A stretch of 15,896 nt of DNA from contig CALFSF010000449.1 of the NCBI GenBank assembly GCA_937917025.1, positions 1 through 15,896 on the forward strand, written 5' to 3'. The DNA is from an uncultured Paraburkholderia sp. (GTDB taxonomy: Bacteria > Pseudomonadota > Gammaproteobacteria > Burkholderiales > Burkholderiaceae). Below the pieces are notes generated by a model. The model made no database searches and had not been told where the DNA came from. It saw only the letters and a list, made by a program, of their open reading frames with translations. The position numbers were made by a program, and so were the translations under genes. Positions 6,217-13,221 of this stretch are shown here, piece by piece; the stretch's first letter is position 1; every line of letters begins with the position of its first letter.

Positions 6217-7911
6217 ATGAGCGAAGTGGTCATTGCCGCCACGGCGGCTCCCGCACCGGCGCGCGCCGCGAAGCGCGCGCCGCGCGGTCTGCTCGCGGCA
6301 GCCGCGCTCAGCGCATTGCTGGTGCTGCTGCCGCTGGCGTTTACGTTTTATCGCGCGACCACGTTCGGTTTCGACGACACGATCGAACTCGTGTTCAGGC
6401 CGCTCGTCGGCGAACTGTTCGTCAATACGCTGATGATCACCGTCAGCGCGACGCTGGCGTGTACCGTGATCGGCACGGCCGCCGCGTGGTTCGTCGAACG
6501 CACGCATGTGCCGGGACGCCGCGCGTGGGCCGTGCTCGCCGCCGCGCCGCTCGCGATGCCGCCGTTCATCACGAGTTACGCGTGGGTGTCGCTGAGTCTC
6601 GATCTGCAGGACTTCATGGGCGCGCTGCTCGTGATCACGTCCGCGTATTTTCCGCTCGTGTATCTGCCGGTGGCCGCCTCGCTGCGCGGCATGGACCCGG
6701 CGCTCGAAGAAAGCGCGCGCGCGCTCGGCTGCGGACGCTACGCCACCTTCATGCGGGTCGTGCTGCCGCAGTTGCGCCCTGCTCTTCTCGGCGGCATGCT
6801 GCTCGTCGCGCTCGGCGTGCTGTCCGAGTTCGGCGCGTTCCAGCTGCTGCGCTTTCGCACGTTCACGACGCAGATCTACGCGCAGTTCCGCACGAGCTTC
6901 GACAGCAGCGGCGCCTCGGTGATGGCGTGTCTGCTGATCGCGCTGTGTCTCGTGTGCCTCGCGTTCGAATTTCGCGTGCGCGGCGGTGCGCGCTATGAGC
7001 GCGTCGATCGTGGCGCGCGCCGCGCCGCGCTGCGCTACGAGCTCGGCAGGTGGCGCTGGATCGTGAGCGGCGGCTTCGCCGCGCTCGCGATCGTCACGCT
7101 TGGCGTGCCGCTCGGCATGATCGGCTTCTGGCTCACCCAGGAAGGCGCCGCGGCTGTCACGCCGGCCGAGGTGTCGCCGGAACTGCTGTTCAACGCGACG
7201 ATGTCGTCGGTCGGGTTCGGGCTTGCCGCCGCGATCGTCACGACTGTGCTCGTCATTCCGCTCGCGTTTCTGCTCGTGCGTTTTCCCGGGCGGCTCGCGA
7301 CTGTCTTCGAGCGCACCGTGTTTCTCGCGCAGGGCGTGCCCGGCCTCGTGATCGCGCTCGCGATCGTCTCGCTCGCCGTGCATGCGCTGCAGCCGCTGTA
7401 TCAGGGCGCGACGCTGCTCGTGATCGCCTACGCGATCCTCTTCATGCCGCTCGCGCTCGTCAGCGTGCGCGCCGCGCTCGCGCAGGCGCAACCGCGCCTG
7501 GAGGAAACCGCCCGCGCGCTCGGTCTCAACTGGACGCAGACGTTCCTTCGCGTGCTGCTGCCGCTGGCAGGTCCGGGCCTCGGCGCGGCGGCTTCGATGG
7601 TTTTCATTTCGGTCGTCACCGAACTCAACGCGACGCTGCTGCTCTCGCCGATCGGCACGCACACGCTCGCGACGCAGGTATGGTCCGACACGTCGACGCT
7701 CGCGTTCGCCGCCGCCGCGCCTTACGCCGCGCTGCTGACGGGCATTTCGCTGTGCGCGTCCGGCCTGCTGTTCGCGCTGCTCGGCCGCTCGGCGCTGCTC
7801 GGGCGCGAGCATCATCCCGCCTTGCGGGCCGCTTTACAGCCTGGTTCACAGTCCGCTGTACAGCCCGCTTCACAACCTGCCTTGCATCAGAACCGCACCG
7901 CAATTCGCTGA
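6217..7911 (+). CDS. fbpB: Ferric iron ABC transporter permease, two permease domains fused (FbpB family)
   Basis: This 564-aa inner-membrane protein forms the channel through which FbpA-bound iron enters the cytoplasm. It is an internally duplicated permease of about 12 membrane segments. Each half carries the EAA loop that contacts the ATPase: EESARALG at 164-171 and EETARALG at 429-436, about 265 residues apart. The double permease is normal for FbpB/AfuB. The start at 6217 is 9 bp after fbpA; no strong ribosome site is present, so coupling to fbpA is likely. The last ~25 residues form an unusual Ser/Gln/Pro/Ala-rich cytoplasmic tail (SQSAVQPASQPALHQ) encoded by a degenerate short repeat at about 7834-7886. 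It lies beyond the conserved domain and may be dispensable. Confidence 0.92.
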   Translation: MSEVVIAATAAPAPARAAKRAPRGLLAAAALSALLVLLPLAFTFYRATTFGFDDTIELVFRPLVGELFVNTLMITVSATLACTVIGTAAAWFVERTHVPGRRAWAVLAAAPLAMPPFITSYAWVSLSLDLQDFMGALLVITSAYFPLVYLPVAASLRGMDPALEESARALGCGRYATFMRVVLPQLRPALLGGMLLVALGVLSEFGAFQLLRFRTFTTQIYAQFRTSFDSSGASVMACLLIALCLVCLAFEFRVRGGARYERVDRGARRAALRYELGRWRWIVSGGFAALAIVTLGVPLGMIGFWLTQEGAAAVTPAEVSPELLFNATMSSVGFGLAAAIVTTVLVIPLAFLLVRFPGRLATVFERTVFLAQGVPGLVIALAIVSLAVHALQPLYQGATLLVIAYAILFMPLALVSVRAALAQAQPRLEETARALGLNWTQTFLRVLLPLAGPGLGAAASMVFISVVTELNATLLLSPIGTHTLATQVWSDTSTLAFAAAAPYAALLTGISLCASGLLFALLGRSALLGREHHPALRAALQPGSQSAVQPASQPALHQNRTAIR

Positions 7912-7997
7912 CGGACGCGGAATCGACGCATAATTGCGTGCACGCGTACACATCGATCGCCAATACCCCGACGCCCCGCCTTTTCTATCCGGTTCAC

Positions 7998-9110
7998 ATG
8001 AGCAATCTTCGTATCAGCGGGCTGCACAAGTCCTTCGACGGCCACACCGTGCTGCACGGCGTCGATCTTTCAGTCGAGCGCGGCACGCTGCTCGCGCTGC
8101 TAGGGCCGTCCGGCAGCGGCAAGACCACGCTCCTGCGCGTGCTGTGCGGCTTCGAGCACGCCGATAGCGGCACGATCGAAATCGACGGCCGCCGGGTGGC
8201 GGGCGACAACCTGCATCTGCCTTCCGAATTGCGGCGTATCGGCTATGTGCCGCAGGAAGGCGCGTTGTTTCCCCATCTTTCGGTTGCCGACAACATCGTG
8301 TTCGGCCTGCCGCGCGGACAGCGTCGCGCGCAGCATCGTGTCGCCGAGCTGCTGGAACTCGTCGGCCTCGCGCCCGATTATGCGAACCGCGCGCCGCAGC
8401 AGCTGTCCGGCGGGCAGCAGCAGCGCGTCGCCCTGGCCCGCGCGCTCGCGCCGTCGCCGACACTCGTGATGCTCGACGAGCCGTTCTCGTCGCTCGATGC
8501 CGCGCTGCGGCTCGAAACGCGCCAGGCGGTGGCGGATGCGCTCGCTGCGGCGGGCGCGACAGCGGTGCTCGTCACGCACGACCAGTCGGAAGCGCTTTCG
8601 CTGGGGCACGAGGTCGCCGTGTTGTGGAACGGCAAGCTGATCCAGACCGCGACGCCGGAGACGCTCTACCGGCGCCCCGTCTCGCGCGAACTCGCTTCGT
8701 TTGTCGGCGAAGCAGTGCTGCTGCCAGGCATCGCTTCATCCGATATCGCGCGGTGCGCGCTCGGCGAACTGAAGCTGTCGGCACCCGTCGCGGACGGTCC
8801 GATCGACGTCATGGTGCGGCCCGAACAGATTCACGTGCTGCACGCATACGACCCGGCGCGCGACGGCGTGCCGACGTTCGACGCGGTCGTGCGCGAAGTG
8901 ACGTTCAACGGCCAGGACGCCAGCGTCGTGCTGCAGTTGCTGGACGATGACGCCGTGATCGTGAATGCGAACTCGAATGCAAACGGCAACGCGGCACCGC
9001 TGAACGGCACCGCGATTCGCGCCCGCGTGCCGGGTTATCGCAGCCCGCAGCCAGGCGAGCACGTACGGCTCGCCGTCGATGGCGAAGTGACGGGCTACGC
9101 GCGCGCCTGA
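7998..9110 (+). CDS. fbpC: Ferric iron ABC transporter ATP-binding protein (FbpC family)
   Basis: This 370-aa cytoplasmic ATPase powers the iron permease. All motifs are intact: Walker A GPSGSGKTT (36-44), Q-loop Gln86 in VPQEGALFPH, signature LSGGQ (136-140), Walker B ending Asp160-Glu161 in MLDEP, and switch His194 in VTHDQSEAL. The last ~130 residues form a TOBE-type regulatory domain, usual for FbpC and other MalK-like ATPases. ATG 7998 is chosen because the conserved domain begins there. The frame is open far upstream, but only as a shadow of fbpB. The ribosome site is poor. An 86-bp gap separates it from fbpB. Its 3' end overlaps that of the convergent LysR gene by 16 bp. Confidence 0.92.
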   Translation: MSNLRISGLHKSFDGHTVLHGVDLSVERGTLLALLGPSGSGKTTLLRVLCGFEHADSGTIEIDGRRVAGDNLHLPSELRRIGYVPQEGALFPHLSVADNIVFGLPRGQRRAQHRVAELLELVGLAPDYANRAPQQLSGGQQQRVALARALAPSPTLVMLDEPFSSLDAALRLETRQAVADALAAAGATAVLVTHDQSEALSLGHEVAVLWNGKLIQTATPETLYRRPVSRELASFVGEAVLLPGIASSDIARCALGELKLSAPVADGPIDVMVRPEQIHVLHAYDPARDGVPTFDAVVREVTFNGQDASVVLQLLDDDAVIVNANSNANGNAAPLNGTAIRARVPGYRSPQPGEHVRLAVDGEVTGYARA

Positions 9111-9967
9111 GCGCGCACCGACAGATCCTGCATCATCTGCGCGGCGAGATAGTCGCACGTCGGGCGGTCGGATTTCGCGCTGCGGGCTACGACGATCTCC
9201 AGCGGTTCGATGAACGGCAGCCCCTGCGCCTCGCCGTAGATCGAGAGCCGCGACGGCACGCTGCAACGTGCGAGCGCCACGACGGCAAGCCCCGCATCGA
9301 CGGTTGCCACGAGCCCCAGCAGGCTCGCGCTGCTATACGCGGCGCGATACTTGATGCCCGCGCCGTTGAGCGCCGCGAGCGTATGCGCCCGCGCGACGCA
9401 ACCGTGCTCGTACAGCCCGACTGGTAGCGGCGACGTCGCGAGCACCGAGGTGTCGTCCGGCGCGCCGACCCACACCATCTCCTCCCGGCGCACGAGGTCG
9501 CCGCGCAGCTTGCGGTCACGCGTGACGAACGCGAGATCGATCTTGTTGTCGGCCAGCATCGGCGCGAGTGCCGTGCTCTGCGCGCAGACGATCTCGATCT
9601 CCACGCGCGGATACAGGTTCGAGAAACGCCGCAACACCGGCGAAAGCAGCGACGACACGTAATCGTCCGGCGCGCCGAGCACGACGCGCCCGCTCACATC
9701 CGGCCGCGCGATCGCCGACCACGCTTCCTCATGCAGATCCAGCATCCGCCCCGCGTATTCGAGCAGCGTGTTGCCCGGACGCGTCAGCGCGAGGTTGCGC
9801 GTGTCGCGCATGAAGAGCGTCGTGCCGAGCATGCGCTCCAGCCGCTTGATCTGCATGCTGACGGCCGCCTGCGACCGATGCACCATCACCGACGCCTTCG
9901 TGAAACTGCCCGCCTCCACCACCGCGACGAACGTGCGCAACAGATCGACATCGAATTCGGGATGCAT
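9095..9967 (-). CDS. LysR-type transcriptional regulator
   Basis: The product is 290 aa, the usual length of the family. Residues 1-60 form the winged helix-turn-helix: LLRTFVAVVEAGSFTKAS, then RSQAAVSMQIKRLERMLG and TTLFMRDTRN. The rest is a periplasmic-binding-like effector domain (VVLGAPDDYVSSLLSPVL and following). It is divergent from an EamA permease 105 bp away and probably controls it, as is common for LysR genes. No Shine-Dalgarno sequence is visible before the ATG (complement of 9965-9967). A minus-strand TTGAGA (complement of 9996-10001) followed by AT-rich DNA could start transcription at or very near the ATG, giving a leaderless message. The inducer cannot be predicted. The gene converges on fbpC with a 16-bp overlap, so it is not part of the iron operon. 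Confidence 0.9.
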   Translation of the reverse strand: MHPEFDVDLLRTFVAVVEAGSFTKASVMVHRSQAAVSMQIKRLERMLGTTLFMRDTRNLALTRPGNTLLEYAGRMLDLHEEAWSAIARPDVSGRVVLGAPDDYVSSLLSPVLRRFSNLYPRVEIEIVCAQSTALAPMLADNKIDLAFVTRDRKLRGDLVRREEMVWVGAPDDTSVLATSPLPVGLYEHGCVARAHTLAALNGAGIKYRAAYSSASLLGLVATVDAGLAVVALARCSVPSRLSIYGEAQGLPFIEPLEIVVARSAKSDRPTCDYLAAQMMQDLSVRAQARA

Positions 9968-10072
9968 GATTTATCAATTCAGCTTATGGAATTTCTCAAT
10001 TTAATTCGTTTGTAAGCGGTCGGCAAGTCATTGATACTCAGCTCGTCAACGCCTGCCAGGGAGCCCTGTGTC
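9968..10072. promoter_or_regulatory. Divergent regulatory region between the LysR gene and the EamA permease
   Basis: This short AT-rich region contains TTATCAATT (9971-9979) and TTCTCAATT (9993-10001), a near-identical 9-mer repeated at a 22-bp period (two helical turns). It also has an inverted repeat AATTC-N8-GAATT (9976-9993). These are plausible LysR binding half-sites. The AGGGAG ribosome site of the permease is at 10058-10063. Confidence 0.4.
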
Positions 10073-11005
10073 ATGAACATCACCGAACGCCAGCAGGGGG
10101 CCGTCACACTCGCCGCCGGCGGGCTGCTGATGGGCACGATCGGAATCTTTGTCGAAGAGGCGCGGCTCGGCGCGCTCACGCTGGTGTTTTTCCGCTGCCT
10201 GTTCGGCTTTCTCGCGCTCTTCGCGTACTGCGCGTGGAAGGGCTTTTTCGCGCGCCGCTTCTTCACGCGACGCACGGTGGCGCTCGCCGTCATATCGGGC
10301 GTGCTGATGGTCACGCAGTGGGTCGGCTTCTTCGATGCGATTCATCGCACGAGCATCGCCGTCGCGACGGTCGTCTTTCACGTGCAGCCGTTCTGGGTCG
10401 TGCTGATCGGCGCGGCGCTCTTCAACGAGCGGCTCGGCATCGACCGCCTCGGCTGGATCGCCACCGCATTCGTCGGGCTCGTCCTCGCTTCGGGTGTGAT
10501 CGCGAGCGGGAACCTGCAGGGCCATGCGAGCTATCTGATCGGAATCGGCGAAGCGCTCGCCGGCTCGGTGCTGTACGCGAGCGTCACGCTGATCGCGAAA
10601 AGCCTCGGCGACCTGCGCCCGCATCTGTTGACGCTTGCGCAATGTCTGGTGGGCGTCGTCTGTCTGCCTTTGATTGCAGCGTTCGTCGCACCGCTTGGAT
10701 CGGTACATCTTTCGCCGCAGCAGTGGTTCTGGGTTGTCGGCATGGGTGTGCTCCATACCGGCCTCTCGTACGTGCTGATCTACGGCGCGTTGCCGAAGCT
10801 GGCGACGCCCGTCATCGCCGTGCTGCTGTTCGTCTATCCGCTCACGGCCATCGCCGTCGATGCGCTCGTCTACGGCCGCGCGCTCTCGCCGCTGCAACTC
10901 GCCGGGATGGCGTTGATCGTCGCCGCGAGCCTCGGCGTGAATCTCGGCTGGCCGCTGCTTTCGGTCGTGCTGCCCGGCATGCGGCCCCGTTCCCGTTCCA
11001 GTTGA
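10073..11005 (+). CDS. EamA/DMT-superfamily inner-membrane transporter
   Basis: This 310-aa hydrophobic protein contains two tandem EamA repeats (about residues 8-140 and 150-285), for about 10 membrane helices, as in drug/metabolite exporters of the RhaT/YdcZ/RarD sort. Motifs of the family include a GxxxGxxGI start (GGLLMGTIGIFVEEA), FFRCLFG, ALFNERLG and YGRALSPLQLAGMALIV. ATG 10073 is chosen for AGGGAG 9 nt upstream; a TTG start at 10031 is less likely. The substrate is unknown. Efflux of an amino acid or other small metabolite under control of the divergent LysR regulator is the usual arrangement. Confidence 0.9.
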   Translation: MNITERQQGAVTLAAGGLLMGTIGIFVEEARLGALTLVFFRCLFGFLALFAYCAWKGFFARRFFTRRTVALAVISGVLMVTQWVGFFDAIHRTSIAVATVVFHVQPFWVVLIGAALFNERLGIDRLGWIATAFVGLVLASGVIASGNLQGHASYLIGIGEALAGSVLYASVTLIAKSLGDLRPHLLTLAQCLVGVVCLPLIAAFVAPLGSVHLSPQQWFWVVGMGVLHTGLSYVLIYGALPKLATPVIAVLLFVYPLTAIAVDALVYGRALSPLQLAGMALIVAASLGVNLGWPLLSVVLPGMRPRSRSS

Positions 11006-11056
11006 GCCGCAAGACGGTCGTGCGTCAGACCCGGCTGCGCAACCGCACCGCCGCGT

Positions 11057-11359
11057 TCATTCGTAGTGGAAACGGCAGGCGATCACGTAGATCAAACCGT
11101 CTTCCGGCAGATAGACGAGGCGATCGGCCCGTGTGATGCGCCTCGACCAGAAGCCTGTCAGATTGCCCACCAGCGGCTCAGGCTTGCCGGTTCCCCTGAA
11201 CGGATCGCGCCGGCACTCCTCGAGCAGTGCGTTGATGTTGCGCAGGACCTTGTGATCGGTCTGCTGCCAGTGCAGATAGTCTTCCCATGCTTCGTCCGTG
11301 AAGGCGAACGCGGCATCAGCCCTTGCGGCCTCTTTGTTGCGGCTCTTCTGATTGCTCAT
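11057..11359 (-). CDS. yoeB: YoeB-family toxin, ribosome-dependent mRNA endonuclease
   Basis: The product (100 aa) is a clear YoeB/Txe toxin: DEAWEDYLHWQQTDHKVLRN, then GKPEPL, GFWSRRIT and CRFHY. YoeB toxins cut mRNA in the ribosomal A site. Residues equivalent to the known catalytic set are present: Glu61 in KPEPL, Arg80 in DRLVY, His98 and Tyr99. Two oddities stand out. There is a charged N-terminal extension of about 15 residues before the conserved start, and one extra Glu after the catalytic Tyr, which in the E. coli protein is the last residue. The start overlaps the end of the antitoxin gene by 44 bp and lacks an obvious ribosome site, so translation should be coupled. It converges on the EamA gene across 51 bp with no clear terminator. 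Confidence 0.92.
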   Translation of the reverse strand: MSNQKSRNKEAARADAAFAFTDEAWEDYLHWQQTDHKVLRNINALLEECRRDPFRGTGKPEPLVGNLTGFWSRRITRADRLVYLPEDGLIYVIACRFHYE

Positions 11360-11609
11360 GTGTCAGCAGGTTGCGTCGAACCGCCTTGCCGGCCTTCACC
11401 TGGGCAATGGAACGTGCAAGCCGTTCGGCGTTTTTCGGTGAACTCAACAGATACAGGGTTTCCTGCATCGCATTGAAATCATCGAGCGACACCATCACGA
11501 CATGCTCGCCGCTTTGCCGCGTGATCATCATCGGCGTATGGTCGCGGCACACGTCATCCATTGCCTGCTTGAAGCCGGCACGCGCCTCGCTATAAGTTAG
11601 AACGTTCAT
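11316..11609 (-). CDS. yefM: YefM-family antitoxin (Phd/YefM fold), partner of YoeB
   Basis: The product (97 aa) neutralises YoeB and, with it, represses the operon. The N-terminal DNA-binding half is typical: MNVLTYSEARAGFKQAMDDV, TPMMITRQSGEHVVMVSLD, then ETLYLLSSPKNAERLARSI. The C-terminal tail (about residues 80-97) is charged and likely disordered until it wraps the toxin. The ATG at 11609 is chosen because the conserved family start falls there; the frame is open up to 11810, but those residues resemble nothing and lie across the operator. The ribosome site is weak (GGAAA). The gene precedes and overlaps the toxin gene, the normal order for this pair. Confidence 0.93.
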   Translation of the reverse strand: MNVLTYSEARAGFKQAMDDVCRDHTPMMITRQSGEHVVMVSLDDFNAMQETLYLLSSPKNAERLARSIAQVKAGKAVRRNLLTHEQSEEPQQRGRKG

Positions 11610-11736
11610 TTTCGGGTTTCCGACCTGAGTGGTTTCGCTCCGGTCGCTCCTGTCAGATTGGGTTGGCAGCGCTGCTTTCACGGGCCTCCCTGGCGGGAAA
11701 ACATGTGGGACAAGACAGCTATCCATCGGATGTTCC

Positions 11737-11765
11737 ATTGTACAGAACACCGTACAACAAGACAA
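11737..11765 (-). promoter_or_regulatory. yefM-yoeB promoter with paired YefM operator palindromes
   Basis: On the minus strand TTGTCT (complement of 11760-11765), 17 bp, and TACAAT (complement of 11737-11742) form a strong sigma-70 promoter. Over it lies TTGTAC-N8-GTACAA (11738-11757). This contains an exact TGTACA (11739-11744) and a near copy CGTACA (11751-11756), 12 bp centre to centre. TGTACA is the core recognised by YefM-YoeB in E. coli, where paired palindromes also cover the promoter. Transcription would start near 11730 and leave a leader of about 120 nt. Confidence 0.75.
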
Positions 11766-11842
11766 TCCGCCGCCGATGCCACGTCTGCCTGCAACCTTGA
11801 GGCAAATCATGACATCTGGCGGCGGCGACCGACAGTCGGCCG

Positions 11843-11866
11843 GTTGGCCACTTAGTTGGCCAGTTA
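11843..11866. repeat. Tandem 12-bp direct repeat with palindromic TGGCCA cores
   Basis: GTTGGCCACTTA (11843-11854) is followed at once by GTTGGCCAGTTA (11855-11866), 11 of 12 identical, and preceded by a partial GTCGGCCG (11835-11842). It lies in the gap downstream of the MFS gene and upstream of the toxin-antitoxin promoter. Its role is unknown. Confidence 0.6.
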
Positions 11867-11882
11867 ATCAGGCATCGCGAAC

Positions 11883-11909
11883 GTGCGGCGCGGCGCATCG
11901 CGGCCGCAC
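11883..11909 (-). terminator. Possible GC-rich stem-loop after the MFS gene
   Basis: GTGCGGC (11883-11889) and GCCGCAC (11903-11909) are perfect 7-bp arms around 13 nt, 11 bp beyond the stop codon of the minus-strand MFS gene. There is no T-run, so it would at best be a weak or Rho-assisted terminator. Confidence 0.25.
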
Positions 11910-11919
11910 CGCCGTCCGG

Positions 11920-13221
11920 TCATTGCGGCAGGACGTCGCCTTTGGTCTCCGGCGCGAACGGAATGATGAACAGGCCGATCACGAAGACAACCGCCGTGAT
12001 CGCGACCGGCACGCCGAGCGTGTGCATGTTCAGCACGGCGGCGCCGAGCAGGAAGTTCACGCCCGCGCCCACGAACCGTCCGAACGACGTGCAGAACGCG
12101 AACGCCGTCGCGCGCACGCGGGTTTCGAACTGCTCCGGCAGCCACAGGCTGAAGAGCGCGAAATTGCCGCCGAAAAAGCCCAGCACAACCAGCCACGCGA
12201 TGAACGGCGCGAGGCCGTTCGGCAGATAGAACGCCCAGCCGAACGCGCCCACGATCGACACCGCCATGCCGGCGAAATAGATCGCGAGCGTCTTCTTGCG
12301 TCCGATGCGCTCGGCAAGCGGCGGCAACGCGAGACAGCCGATGATCGTCGCGATCGAAAGCAGCCCCGTCGCGATCGACGCCATCTTGATCGCCTCGGGT
12401 TTTGTCATGCCGGCCCGCGTCGCGAGCTGGATCACCGCCGACGGTTCGTACACCGCGCCCGCCCACAGCCCGATGATCGCGATCGTCAGGAGCGCGCATG
12501 CCACCCACGTGCGGCGACGGTAAGCCGGCCCGAGAATCTCGCGCAGCGGTTTGGTGCGCGCAGCCTGCGCTTCGGTCTTCGACCATTTCTCCGGCTCTTT
12601 CACGCGCAGCAGGATCAGGATCGCGCACACGACCGGCACCGCGCCCGTCAGGAACATCGCGCGCCAGCCGTAGTGCACGCCGACCGTGTAGTTCAGCGCG
12701 GCGGCCAGAAAGAAGCCCGCGTAATAGCCGGTCTGAAGATAGCCCGCGCCCATCTTGCGACGGTCTTCCGGCCATGCTTCGGCAACGTAGGTACCGGCCA
12801 GCGCCCATTCGCCGCCGATCCCGACGCCGGCAATGAAGCGGTAGATGCCGAGCTCCCACACGTTGTGCGCGGTCGCCGAGAGCCCCGTGAAAATCGCGAA
12901 CGTGAAGATCGTGCCCGCCAGCACCTTGGTGCGGCCGAAGCGGTCGGCGAGCGGCCCCCAGATAAACGACAGCCCCCAGCCGACGAGAAACAGCGCGAAC
13001 AGAATCGAACCCGCGAGGCCGACGTTAGCTGGCGTCGCGGCATATCCGGAATTCGGCAGCAGTTCGGTGAGCGCGGGCGTGAGGACAAGCGCGTAGATGA
13101 ACGAGTCCATCCCGTCGAGTGTCCAGCCTGCCCACGCGCCCCAGAAACCCGCGATCTGCGAGCGGTTGAGCGGTGTGCGAGGCCGCGCGCCAGCCGCGCG
13201 GTCCGTCAGTGAATTCATCAT
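11920..13221 (-). CDS. MFS proton-coupled organic acid transporter, candidate malonate permease
   Basis: The product (433 aa) is a 12-helix major facilitator resembling the aromatic-acid and sialate H+ symporter branches. An acidic motif DGMD is in helix 1 (36-39), motif A GPLADRFGRTK is in loop 2-3 (89-99), GIGGEWALAGTYVAE is in helix 4, and a second motif-A-like LPPLAERIGRKK starts the second half. Two adjacent ATGs occur (13221 and 13218). The strong ribosome site GGAGG (complement of 13225-13229) is 3 nt from the first and 6 nt from the second, so 13218 is the likelier true start. It is divergent from the GntR-mdcA unit, which suggests it imports malonate or a related acid. Known malonate carriers (MdcF, MdcLM, MatC, MadLM) belong to other families, so the substrate is inference. 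Confidence 0.9.
   Translation of the reverse strand: MMNSLTDRAAGARPRTPLNRSQIAGFWGAWAGWTLDGMDSFIYALVLTPALTELLPNSGYAATPANVGLAGSILFALFLVGWGLSFIWGPLADRFGRTKVLAGTIFTFAIFTGLSATAHNVWELGIYRFIAGVGIGGEWALAGTYVAEAWPEDRRKMGAGYLQTGYYAGFFLAAALNYTVGVHYGWRAMFLTGAVPVVCAILILLRVKEPEKWSKTEAQAARTKPLREILGPAYRRRTWVACALLTIAIIGLWAGAVYEPSAVIQLATRAGMTKPEAIKMASIATGLLSIATIIGCLALPPLAERIGRKKTLAIYFAGMAVSIVGAFGWAFYLPNGLAPFIAWLVVLGFFGGNFALFSLWLPEQFETRVRATAFAFCTSFGRFVGAGVNFLLGAAVLNMHTLGVPVAITAVVFVIGLFIIPFAPETKGDVLPQ

Noticed and set aside
5176..7815. A very long (879-codon) minus-strand open frame opposite fbpA and fbpB
   Set aside because: It is antisense to two genes with complete motifs and has an Arg/Glu/His-rich composition typical of shadow frames in GC-rich DNA.
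9101..9116. GCGCGC-CTGA-GCGCGC as a bidirectional intrinsic terminator
   Set aside because: There is no T-run on either side and such alternating GC runs are common by chance in this DNA, so it is not called as a terminator.
11057..11919. The toxin-antitoxin segment as a mobile element
   Set aside because: No transposase, terminal inverted repeats or target-site duplication could be seen, and base composition is close to the neighbours.
11629..13212. A 527-codon plus-strand frame opposite the MFS gene
   Set aside because: It is a shadow frame, Arg-rich and without domains; the minus-strand MFS frame has family motifs and a strong ribosome site.
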